From Sphingobacteriia bacterium (GTDB lineage: Bacteria; Bacteroidota; Bacteroidia; Chitinophagales; Chitinophagaceae), in assembly GCA_004293505.1 (NCBI GenBank), contig RDYY01000004.1:1-16304 (forward strand): DNA of 16,304 bases, given 5' to 3'. Numbering within the stretch: the stretch's first letter is position 1; each line of letters begins with the position of its first letter. The notes below the pieces were generated by a model. The model was not told the origin of the DNA and made no database searches. It saw only the letters and a list, made by a program, of their open reading frames with translations. Positions 7,682-14,077 of the stretch are shown here, one piece after another. Position numbers and translations under genes: made by a program.

Positions 7682-9130
7682 TTAGCGTTTTAAAGCAGAT
7701 GATTGGATCATGCCTTCATCATACAATCGTTTCAATAAAACAATGATGGCAGCTACAAGATAAAAATAAACACTAGATGGGAATTGAACCAAGGCCTCTT
7801 GCGGATAATTACCAATGTGCAAGGCAAAAATAACCAAAACCATGGCCAAGCAATAAGATCGAAGCAAGGGATCCTTGATGGAAAAGTAGTTTTTAATTCC
7901 TGTCCATAAAATGGTAAGAATTAATGTAGAAAATAAAATCAAGCCTACCCAACCCAACTCTACGGCTACCCTTACATACCCACTATCCGGTGGAAAATTG
8001 GCCAAATAAGAATGAGGGGAAAATCGTTGCCCCCAGATACCGGTTGCCCCCAAACCACCACCCAGGGGGTGAGACTGGATATAGGGTTGAATCTTTTTTT
8101 GATTCATTTTTCGCAAATTAAAAGAGGCATCTTCCGAGGGGCGAAAAGCGCTTTGAAACCGATTGATGATGGGATTACTGGTGGGAGCAAAAACCAACCC
8201 GATAAATAAAAGTGCCCCAACAATTCCCAATAATATCATTTGCCGATTTAGCTTGAGCAACAACATCATCAAGCCTCCAGCAGGAACCAAAGCAAACGCA
8301 CTTCTGGTACCAGAATACAACATGGCCCACAAACAAATCAATCCAACCAAGGCCAACCAAATTTTTTTCTTTGCAGGCAAAGGCCCCGTTAATAAACCCA
8401 AACAAAGCAAAGAAGTAATGACCATGTTATAAGAAAAAGAAACAGGATCTGAAAAAATAGAAAATTTTCGCCATTGGCCTGCTTGGAAAAGCAACATCTC
8501 TAGGTTGGGATCGGCATGAATATACTTTTCTTCAAAATCAGCAAAACCAATGAATTCTTGCTTCAATGCATACAAAGCAGCAAAGAGGGAGAATGCCATC
8601 CATGTTTTGATCAATATTTGTATCTGGGCCAAATCTTTGATTTGGTACAAAAAGACAAAGAACATCAACATGATCAATGCAACGGATCGTACTGTATACA
8701 GCCAAGCCAAACGAGATTCCGCAGTTGGGTTGAATGCCTCTATTAATATATAAGCAATCCAAACAAAAATGGCTGTGCTGATGGGATTTTTAAACTTTTC
8801 CCATTGGGGGCTTTGCTTAAAAGACAACAATAGTCCCAAAATGAAAATGCCTTCAAATGCGTCCATCAAGGTCCCCAACGGAAAACTAACCCCCATGCGA
8901 TATACCCACATGATGAGGTTGGCGCCTACCAAATACAACACCATACCCACCACTGGGAAACGCAAGGTCAACAATACAATGGGCAACGCAACACACAAAC
9001 CCAAAATGAGTACAGCGCCTGTTAAGGCTAATTTTGCAATGACGACTGCAATAAACAACATGCCCACCAATAAAGCAGAAAACAGACCAATGTCAAACTG
9101 TTTGGCCTTTAGTCCATAGTATTTCTGCAT
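7682..9130 (-). CDS. O-antigen ligase/Wzy-like polysaccharide polymerase
   Basis: A 482-residue polytopic membrane protein with around ten or more hydrophobic helices and one large periplasmic-type loop in the C-terminal half, the layout of the O-antigen ligase/Wzy family. Family-like points are SGTRSAFAL (273-281), the loop piece HPLGGGLGATG (354-364) and DSGYVRVAVELGWVGL (382-397). In a Wzx/Wzy pathway it would join flipped repeat units in the periplasm; a ligase role cannot be excluded. The frame extends to a GTG at 9217, but I chose the ATG at 9130 because the upstream 29 codons lie over a small gene in another frame (9139-9288) whose stop is only eight bases before this ATG. The following GT-B gene starts ten bases after its stop. 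Confidence 0.87.
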   Translation of the reverse strand: MQKYYGLKAKQFDIGLFSALLVGMLFIAVVIAKLALTGAVLILGLCVALPIVLLTLRFPVVGMVLYLVGANLIMWVYRMGVSFPLGTLMDAFEGIFILGLLLSFKQSPQWEKFKNPISTAIFVWIAYILIEAFNPTAESRLAWLYTVRSVALIMLMFFVFLYQIKDLAQIQILIKTWMAFSLFAALYALKQEFIGFADFEEKYIHADPNLEMLLFQAGQWRKFSIFSDPVSFSYNMVITSLLCLGLLTGPLPAKKKIWLALVGLICLWAMLYSGTRSAFALVPAGGLMMLLLKLNRQMILLGIVGALLFIGLVFAPTSNPIINRFQSAFRPSEDASFNLRKMNQKKIQPYIQSHPLGGGLGATGIWGQRFSPHSYLANFPPDSGYVRVAVELGWVGLILFSTLILTILWTGIKNYFSIKDPLLRSYCLAMVLVIFALHIGNYPQEALVQFPSSVYFYLVAAIIVLLKRLYDEGMIQSSALKR

Positions 9131-9138
9131 CGGGGGAA

Positions 9139-9288
9139 TCAAAGAAAGATGAGTTTTATGATGAAATATAAAGCAGACATGAATGCCAAGAGCAAAGAAA
9201 GCCGATATGCCCACCACTGCATTTTTGCCTCCTTTCTTTGAATCCGCTCAGCAAGAGAAAGCCTGGGATGTTTTGGCAGCACTTTCAT
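9139..9288 (-). CDS. Small single-pass membrane protein (49 aa), unknown function
   Basis: This short frame fills the gap between the QRARW glycosyltransferase and the polymerase. Its ATG overlaps the upstream TGA as ATGA, the same coupling used at two other junctions of the operon, and its TGA ends eight bases before the polymerase ATG. The protein starts MKVLPKHPRLSLAERIQRKE, a strongly basic segment, followed by AKMQWWAYRL and then a continuous hydrophobic stretch to the C-terminus (about 29-49). That predicts a single helix with the basic N-terminus in the cytoplasm and almost nothing outside. I recognise no family. Placement suggests an accessory or stabilising subunit for the neighbouring membrane glycosyltransferase or the polymerase; this is inference. 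The composition and exact fit between genes make a chance frame unlikely. Confidence 0.72.
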   Translation of the reverse strand: MKVLPKHPRLSLAERIQRKEAKMQWWAYRLSLLLAFMSALYFIIKLIFL

Positions 9289-10493
9289 GGTTGAGGGGGT
9301 GGGGGTGAATCATAAAAGTGTTTGGTCGCCACTGAGTGCCTATTGGCTTTTCTAACCTTCAACAGCGATAAAACTTGGTAAAAAACAAACAGTGGGACAC
9401 CAACCAATGATTTCCAGATGCGTTTTTCTGCTTGCTGCAATACCAAAGAAATGAAAAAAGCAAATACAAAGGCAGCCATTGCCACCAATCCCCACACTGC
9501 CAAACCATCTCCTACCCAAAACCCTAAACAAGTCAAGATGGCTCCCAAGCCCAAAAAAATAAACAAAGGTGGCCGTAAAAGAATAATGCCAAAAAGGATT
9601 TGATTGCGTTGCAACGCCAATAAACCTTTTGCCAACAAATTAAAGCCAAAACCAAAATAGCGAAACCAAGTATTGATCCAACGAGCCCTTTGTTTTACCA
9701 ATTGGTCTGCCTGGGCTGTTTTTTCATCATAAACAACAGCGTTTTCTGCAAATGCTATTCGCTTGTTCCGCCGAACAACCTCATACTGAAGCACTTTGTC
9801 AAAGCCAGCTCCTTCAATGGGTAAGTTGCGTAAACAGTCCTCGTACAAATCAACCGAGAATGCCATTCCTGACCCAGAAAGCGTAGCAGAGGAGCCCAAG
9901 CCAAAAAGGAGTTTGCCATCATAAAAATGATAAAAAAGATCCCTGGCACCATCTAAACCAGCAATAACCGTATTCAGGTTTTTGGCTTTCCGAACACCTT
10001 GAACGGCTTCAAAACCTTGGGTGAAATATGATTCAACCGCCAATAAAAATCCAGCATCTACAAGGTTATCACTGTCGATGATTGCCAAACGATTGTGCGG
10101 ACGAATAAAATGATCAATGGCATAAAAGTGAGATTTAGTATTACTGGACAAGGTTTGTGGAGGCCGTAAAATTGTTACCCGACTATCGGGAAAATGCAAA
10201 CCAGATACATCGCATTTGTCTGCTACCACATAAACATGAAACGAGGTACTATCCATTTTCAAAAGGGACTCCACCACCATGGGGATCTGCCCAGTTTCTT
10301 CATAAGCAGTAACGATGCAAGCATAATCGCTGTGCACAGTGTCGGTTTGAGGAGGTTGACGGCGGGAAAAAAAAGATGACACCAAATGTAAAAAAAGGAA
10401 TAATAAGGGAAGGAAAAAATACATCCCCAAATAGCCCAGCACCAAGCCCTCAATGAATGAAAAAAAACTTACCAAAAGCATACACGTAATCAT
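9285..10493 (-). CDS. Membrane GT2 glycosyltransferase with QRARW motif (processive-synthase-like)
   Basis: A 402-residue protein with N-terminal membrane segments (about 4-40), a GT-A domain and C-terminal membrane helices (about 295-375). Catalytic signatures are VTAYEE (61-66), VVADKCD (89-95), the metal-binding IIDSDN (138-143), GAGFDKVLQYE (228-238) as the acceptor-side acidic region, and KQRARW (267-272), which fits QxxRW. This D,D,D,QxxRW set is known from cellulose- and hyaluronan-synthase-like enzymes, but many single-addition enzymes also carry it. The frame is open to 10541; the ATG at 10493 is preferred because it overlaps the stop of the Wzc-like gene as ATGA, while the longer version would overlap it by 52 bases. 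The C-terminus ends in a short proline run (SPPPPQP). Confidence 0.87.
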   Translation of the reverse strand: MITCMLLVSFFSFIEGLVLGYLGMYFFLPLLFLFLHLVSSFFSRRQPPQTDTVHSDYACIVTAYEETGQIPMVVESLLKMDSTSFHVYVVADKCDVSGLHFPDSRVTILRPPQTLSSNTKSHFYAIDHFIRPHNRLAIIDSDNLVDAGFLLAVESYFTQGFEAVQGVRKAKNLNTVIAGLDGARDLFYHFYDGKLLFGLGSSATLSGSGMAFSVDLYEDCLRNLPIEGAGFDKVLQYEVVRRNKRIAFAENAVVYDEKTAQADQLVKQRARWINTWFRYFGFGFNLLAKGLLALQRNQILFGIILLRPPLFIFLGLGAILTCLGFWVGDGLAVWGLVAMAAFVFAFFISLVLQQAEKRIWKSLVGVPLFVFYQVLSLLKVRKANRHSVATKHFYDSPPPPQP

Positions 10494-12652
10494 TTGGGTA
10501 ATTTTTCCAATCGATTGACATAAACCTTGTTCAAGACCCATCCAGACATTTTCGCGCCCAAACTTTGCAAAAATTTAAGCTGTTGTTTGGCTCCGTTACG
10601 CAGGCTAAACCCATGTTGGAAAACAACCAAAACTTTATCAGTCAGGGTTACCCATTCTCTGGCCTTGTTCAGTGATGACAATTCAGGCGTTTCAATGATG
10701 ATGACATCAAAAGCATCTCGTAATTGTGCCAATTTCGGTGTGGTCAAGGCTTCTTCACTCAATTCAAAAAGTGAAGCATCTCCTCCTCGATTGCCCAAAA
10801 CGACTACCTGGTTGTCTTGAAAAAAATCGGCTATACCAATCCGCGACTTTAAAAAATCTTCAATAAAAAACTGTGGGTCAAGTTGTTCGGTAATGGCAGG
10901 TCGTTCAAAATGACCATCAATCAACAAAACTTTTTTGTGCACCATTGAAAAAGCATATGCCAATCCAATGGCAACCAAAGTTTTGCCTTCTCCTTGCTTT
11001 AAACTGGTGATGGCCAAGCTAACATTACTTCCCAATTCACGTTCTGCCTCAAATCGAAGCGATCGCAACAAGTGCTTGAAAGCAGTATTGTGCCGACTGG
11101 CATTTTCTTCTTTCCATAAATGCTCAAAGGAAATTAATCCAGTATTGATTTTCGGCAAAAAGGCCAATACGGGGTCCCCAGTCATGTTGGCCAAATCTTC
11201 GGGCGTTTGTATTGAATGGTCAAAGTAAAACACCAAAAACAAAACCATTAAACAAAATACAAGACTTACCAAGCCACTGAGCACAACCAATAAAAGTTTT
11301 TTGGATGGCAAGGGAGGTGCAGGCATGGCTGTCTCAATTTGTCTTAATTGAATGCCAATGGTTGACTCCAAACTGGTTTTGTTGAACTTGTCTTGAATGT
11401 CTAAATATTCCTTTCCCGCTACCTGTACAGATCCTTCATAATTTTGAATCAGGGCTTCATGTGGCACCAAAGCATCAAATTTTTCATTCAACAACTTGAT
11501 CTCTTCCCGCAAAGTGTTCAATCCAGCTTTGGCTTGGTCCAATTGAATCTCCAACCTGATTCGCTCTTGAATCAACAATTGTTTGTTGGCCAAAGGACTG
11601 ACAATGAGACGATCCGTTGCTAATTGAATTTGCCCTTCTAGCTTGCTTTTCAGGGAATCGTGTTTGGCTTTTATGAGAGGGTCATAATTACTGCGAATGA
11701 GCTCATTGGTTACCGCCTTCAATTGTTCTCGCAACTGGATAATGGATTGGTTGACTTCCACCATTTTGCTCTCCAAATAACGCCGGTCAACTGGGTCAAA
11801 CTTGCTATCAATTCCCTTGATGGCTGATTCAAATGAAGCCACATTGCCCAAGGCTTGTTGGTATCGGCTGTCGAAATCTGTTATTTGTGCGTACAAGCTA
11901 CTTGCTTGTTCACTCAGGTTCAATACACGGTTCTTGATTTTATAGTCCCGCAGCAGTTGCATCTTGGCATTCATGGAATCATACTTCTGCCGCATCAAGT
12001 TGTCTAAAAAGTTGACAGCTTTTAATTGGTTCCCTCGGATGTAATTAGAGTAATAGTCTATGAACTCTTTGACCAAAACATTGACCACAAAAGCAGACAA
12101 ATAAGGGTCTTCCGATTCGTAGTCAACATCAATGAAATCGCTTCCGTTGATTCGGTAAATACTGATTTTGGACTGCAAAGTGGGTTCGTCATAGTCCATG
12201 GAGCGCAACAACTCATTGATGCCAAATTGGTCCTTGTCAAACAAAGACAGTGGCTCTTTGGATTGGATGTGTTCGCGGTAAACCTCTAGTGCGTGAGCCC
12301 TGGCTTGTGGCCCACTTTCTATCATTTTTTTGCTGGGCTTGCGAAAGGGCTTATCGCTGGTCATGTCATGTACAATCAGCTGAAAGGAAACCTGGTCAAA
12401 AATTCGCTTCAACCGAGCGATTTCTATGAGGTTATTGAATTTTTGTTGAATGACCATTTCTTGCGATTGGTCAGGGTTGTTTAAAATATTCTGGGATTGG
12501 TCTACAATTCCAGTAGAAATACGGGCATGCGACTTATAGGTATCTGGTAGTTTACGCACCAAAAAATAGGTAATGAGTACGGCCACAAGGGGCAGCAATA
12601 CCAACACCCATTTGAACTTGTACAAAAGCTTAAAAAACTTACCCAGCTCCAT
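10490..12652 (-). CDS. Wzc/BY-kinase-like polysaccharide co-polymerase with degenerate ATPase motifs
   Basis: A 720-residue inner-membrane protein: membrane helix (about 14-33), a long periplasmic Wzz-like region rich in predicted coiled coil (about 200-440), a Pro-rich segment (APPLPSKK, 445-452) before the second helix (about 452-476), then a cytoplasmic P-loop domain. The Walker A motif is intact (QGEGKT, 553-558). Walker A' reads LLIDGHFERP (576-585), with His where a second Asp is common, and Walker B reads IIIETPE (651-657), with Glu in place of the usual Asp. The C-terminus ends NRLEKLPK with a single nearby Tyr (Y711), so the tyrosine cluster of canonical BY-kinases is absent. It probably controls chain length and export, but tyrosine autophosphorylation is doubtful. 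It starts immediately after the stop of the TolC-like gene (TAA then ATG). Confidence 0.88.
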   Translation of the reverse strand: MELGKFFKLLYKFKWVLVLLPLVAVLITYFLVRKLPDTYKSHARISTGIVDQSQNILNNPDQSQEMVIQQKFNNLIEIARLKRIFDQVSFQLIVHDMTSDKPFRKPSKKMIESGPQARAHALEVYREHIQSKEPLSLFDKDQFGINELLRSMDYDEPTLQSKISIYRINGSDFIDVDYESEDPYLSAFVVNVLVKEFIDYYSNYIRGNQLKAVNFLDNLMRQKYDSMNAKMQLLRDYKIKNRVLNLSEQASSLYAQITDFDSRYQQALGNVASFESAIKGIDSKFDPVDRRYLESKMVEVNQSIIQLREQLKAVTNELIRSNYDPLIKAKHDSLKSKLEGQIQLATDRLIVSPLANKQLLIQERIRLEIQLDQAKAGLNTLREEIKLLNEKFDALVPHEALIQNYEGSVQVAGKEYLDIQDKFNKTSLESTIGIQLRQIETAMPAPPLPSKKLLLVVLSGLVSLVFCLMVLFLVFYFDHSIQTPEDLANMTGDPVLAFLPKINTGLISFEHLWKEENASRHNTAFKHLLRSLRFEAERELGSNVSLAITSLKQGEGKTLVAIGLAYAFSMVHKKVLLIDGHFERPAITEQLDPQFFIEDFLKSRIGIADFFQDNQVVVLGNRGGDASLFELSEEALTTPKLAQLRDAFDVIIIETPELSSLNKAREWVTLTDKVLVVFQHGFSLRNGAKQQLKFLQSLGAKMSGWVLNKVYVNRLEKLPK

Positions 12653-13327
12653 TTATTTAACTTCCTCCAGTTTTTTACCCAACAATTCTTCTAATGAGGT
12701 TTTGGTGATCAACAAGCTGGCTTCAGCATCCACAATTCTTTGTTTGGCTTCTGTCAACTGCGTAACCACTCGGCTAAAGTTTTCAAAAGTCTCCTCCCCT
12801 TTTTCAAACCTAATTTTCAGCACTTTGAAAATATTGTCTACATCAATAGAGTTGGAATGGGCTACCCGCAACAAGGCATTTTGTTGGACATAACGAAAAT
12901 ACCTTTGCTTGACCTCTGACTCGATGGTCAGCAGATATTCTTGGTAAGTGTGCTGGGCCAACTTGCTTTCTTCACGGGCAATTTTGACGGTATTGGGCTT
13001 TTGAAACAATACGCCCAGGTTCATGAAAAAACCCAACTGCGTACCCGTCAGTGACCCCCCTGTGATGGCTTGTGTTGAACTGGGGCTGTAAAAAGCAGAA
13101 AAAGAAAGAAAATCAAACCAACCCAATTGGGCTTGCTGGATCCTCAGATTGGCAACGTTGATCCGGGTCTGGTTGGCCTTGACCCTTGGATAGTTCTCTC
13201 GGGCAGTAAACACCAATTTTTCCAGCAAGGGATAGGAAACATCAGGCAACATGGATTCCTGTGCAGCCGCTTGGGTGTGCAAACACAAAAAGAAACCCAG
13301 TAAAAAGCAGGTACGGAGGGTAATCAA
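12653..13327 (-). CDS. Half-size TolC-like outer-membrane protein (one OEP repeat)
   Basis: About 224 residues. The first 23 form a good signal peptide (basic start, hydrophobic core LLGFFLCL, then HTQAAAQ before the mature part). The rest resembles one outer-membrane efflux protein repeat: a helix rich in Gln/Asn (RVKANQTRINVANLRIQQAQ), two short amphipathic strands (FLSFSAFY and LGFFMNLGVLF), and a long helical pair ending LLGKKLEEV. TolC-family proteins normally have two such repeats in 400-500 residues. A role in export through the outer membrane with the adjacent Wzc-like protein is likely but inferred. The start is uncertain: the frame runs to a GTG at 13435, with a GTG at 13363 and a TTG at 13327; I prefer TTG 13327 because it gives a standard signal peptide and lies downstream of the putative promoter. 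Confidence 0.75.
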   Translation of the reverse strand: MITLRTCFLLGFFLCLHTQAAAQESMLPDVSYPLLEKLVFTARENYPRVKANQTRINVANLRIQQAQLGWFDFLSFSAFYSPSSTQAITGGSLTGTQLGFFMNLGVLFQKPNTVKIAREESKLAQHTYQEYLLTIESEVKQRYFRYVQQNALLRVAHSNSIDVDNIFKVLKIRFEKGEETFENFSRVVTQLTEAKQRIVDAEASLLITKTSLEELLGKKLEEVK

Positions 13328-13369
13328 AAAAGGGCTATTTTTATGTAAATCAATGATTATCACGCAAAT

Positions 13370-13377
13370 TAAAGATA
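13370..13377 (-). promoter_or_regulatory. Putative -7 element of the exopolysaccharide operon promoter
   Basis: On the minus strand the sequence reads TATCTTTA, one mismatch from the Bacteroidota TAnnTTTG -7 element, in an AT-rich context. No clear TTTG is found at the -33 position. Initiation a few bases downstream would give a leader of roughly 36 bases before the TTG start at 13327. The same nine bases, TTATCTTTA, occur upstream of the response regulator at 15668. It is the only candidate for driving the ten-gene minus-strand operon. Confidence 0.4.
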
Positions 13378-13389
13378 ATAAAAGGACAT

Positions 13390-13425
13390 GAGAGGCGGCC
13401 TCCCTCTCTGGGGTATTTCTCCCCA
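13390..13425. repeat. Two abutting inverted repeats in the divergent promoter region
   Basis: The first has arms GAGAGG (13390-13395) and CCTCTC (13403-13408) around a 7-base spacer; the second has TGGGG (13409-13413) and CCCCA (13421-13425), also around 7 bases. They touch each other and end 28 bases before the acetyltransferase ATG. They may form hairpins in the acetyltransferase leader or serve as a protein-binding site between the divergent genes. No T run follows on the plus strand, so they are not a standard terminator. Confidence 0.4.
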
Positions 13426-13453
13426 AAAAAACCACCTCACCTGAATAAACCCC

Positions 13454-14077
13454 ATGGGCTTAAAAGAACGCATCAAATCTAACCCGCAACTGAAAAAAAG
13501 GGTTCATTGGCTGATCATCCCGCCAGGAGAAGCCCGACCCAGAACCTGGGTCAAATGGTTGGTCAACCCCTTTGTTCACCACAAAGGGAAGGGGGCAAAA
13601 ATCAGGTGGCGAACCCGTATAGACGTTGTGCCTTTCAATGCTTTTTCTTTGGGGGCTAGCAGTGTGATAGAAGACTTTACCACCATCAACAACGGTGTTG
13701 GGCCAGTCTTGATTGGAGAAAACAGTTTGATTGGGATGGGAAATGTTTTGATTGGCCCCATTTCTGTAGGAAACAATGTGATTTTTGCCCAGAACATTGT
13801 GGCCAGTGCCTTGAACCACGGATACGAAAACCCAGATCTTCCTATTCATCTACAAGCCGTAAAAACCGCACCCATTGTCATTGAAGACGATTGTTGGATT
13901 GCAGCAAATGCCGTCATTACAGCGGGTGTAACGATTGGCAAACACAGTGTTGTTGGCGCTGGTGCAGTTGTGACGAAATCGATCCCCCCCTATTCCGTTG
14001 CGGTGGGGAATCCCGCCAAAATCATTAAGCAGTACAATTCCGTCAGTCAAAAATGGGAAGCCAATTCAGGACTTTAA
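13454..14077 (+). CDS. Left-handed beta-helix (hexapeptide) acyltransferase, WcaF/Maa-like
   Basis: A 207-residue protein of the hexapeptide-repeat acyltransferase group. The parallel beta-helix spans about 60-190, with repeats such as VLIGEN, VLIGPI and VTIGKHSVVGAGAVVTKSI, and ends with the family hallmark SVAVGNPAKII (181-191). The likely catalytic His lies in ALNHGYENP (H122). It has no membrane segment. The family moves acetyl groups from acetyl-CoA to sugar hydroxyls or amines, so it may acetylate an exopolysaccharide sugar before flipping; the acceptor is unknown. It is divergent from the TolC-like gene and convergent with the sugar transferase, sharing four bases (TTAA) with it. The ATG at 13454 has no Shine-Dalgarno. 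About forty basic or hydrophobic residues precede the helix domain. Confidence 0.88.
   Translation: MGLKERIKSNPQLKKRVHWLIIPPGEARPRTWVKWLVNPFVHHKGKGAKIRWRTRIDVVPFNAFSLGASSVIEDFTTINNGVGPVLIGENSLIGMGNVLIGPISVGNNVIFAQNIVASALNHGYENPDLPIHLQAVKTAPIVIEDDCWIAANAVITAGVTIGKHSVVGAGAVVTKSIPPYSVAVGNPAKIIKQYNSVSQKWEANSGL

Noticed and set aside
8769..9119. 116-codon plus-strand frame opposite the polymerase
   Set aside because: Its Lys/Asn/Thr/Met-rich composition is the expected mirror of membrane-helix codons, it has no motif, and the minus-strand polymerase is well supported.
9131..9217. 29-codon GTG-started extension of the polymerase
   Set aside because: It lies over the small coupled gene at 9139-9288 in another frame. 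The ATG at 9130 gives the normal start for a polytopic protein and fits the eight-base gap.
10494..10541. 16-codon extension of the QRARW glycosyltransferase
   Set aside because: It would overlap the Wzc-like gene by 52 bases. The ATG at 10493 makes the ATGA overlap seen at other junctions of the operon.
12573..12893. 106-codon plus-strand frame across the TolC-like/Wzc-like junction
   Set aside because: Ser/Asn/Leu-rich antisense frame with no motif, spanning two well-supported minus-strand genes.
13460..13849. 129-codon minus-strand frame opposite the acetyltransferase
   Set aside because: The plus-strand frame shows clear hexapeptide repeats and a catalytic His; the opposite frame has no family features and is a shadow of it.
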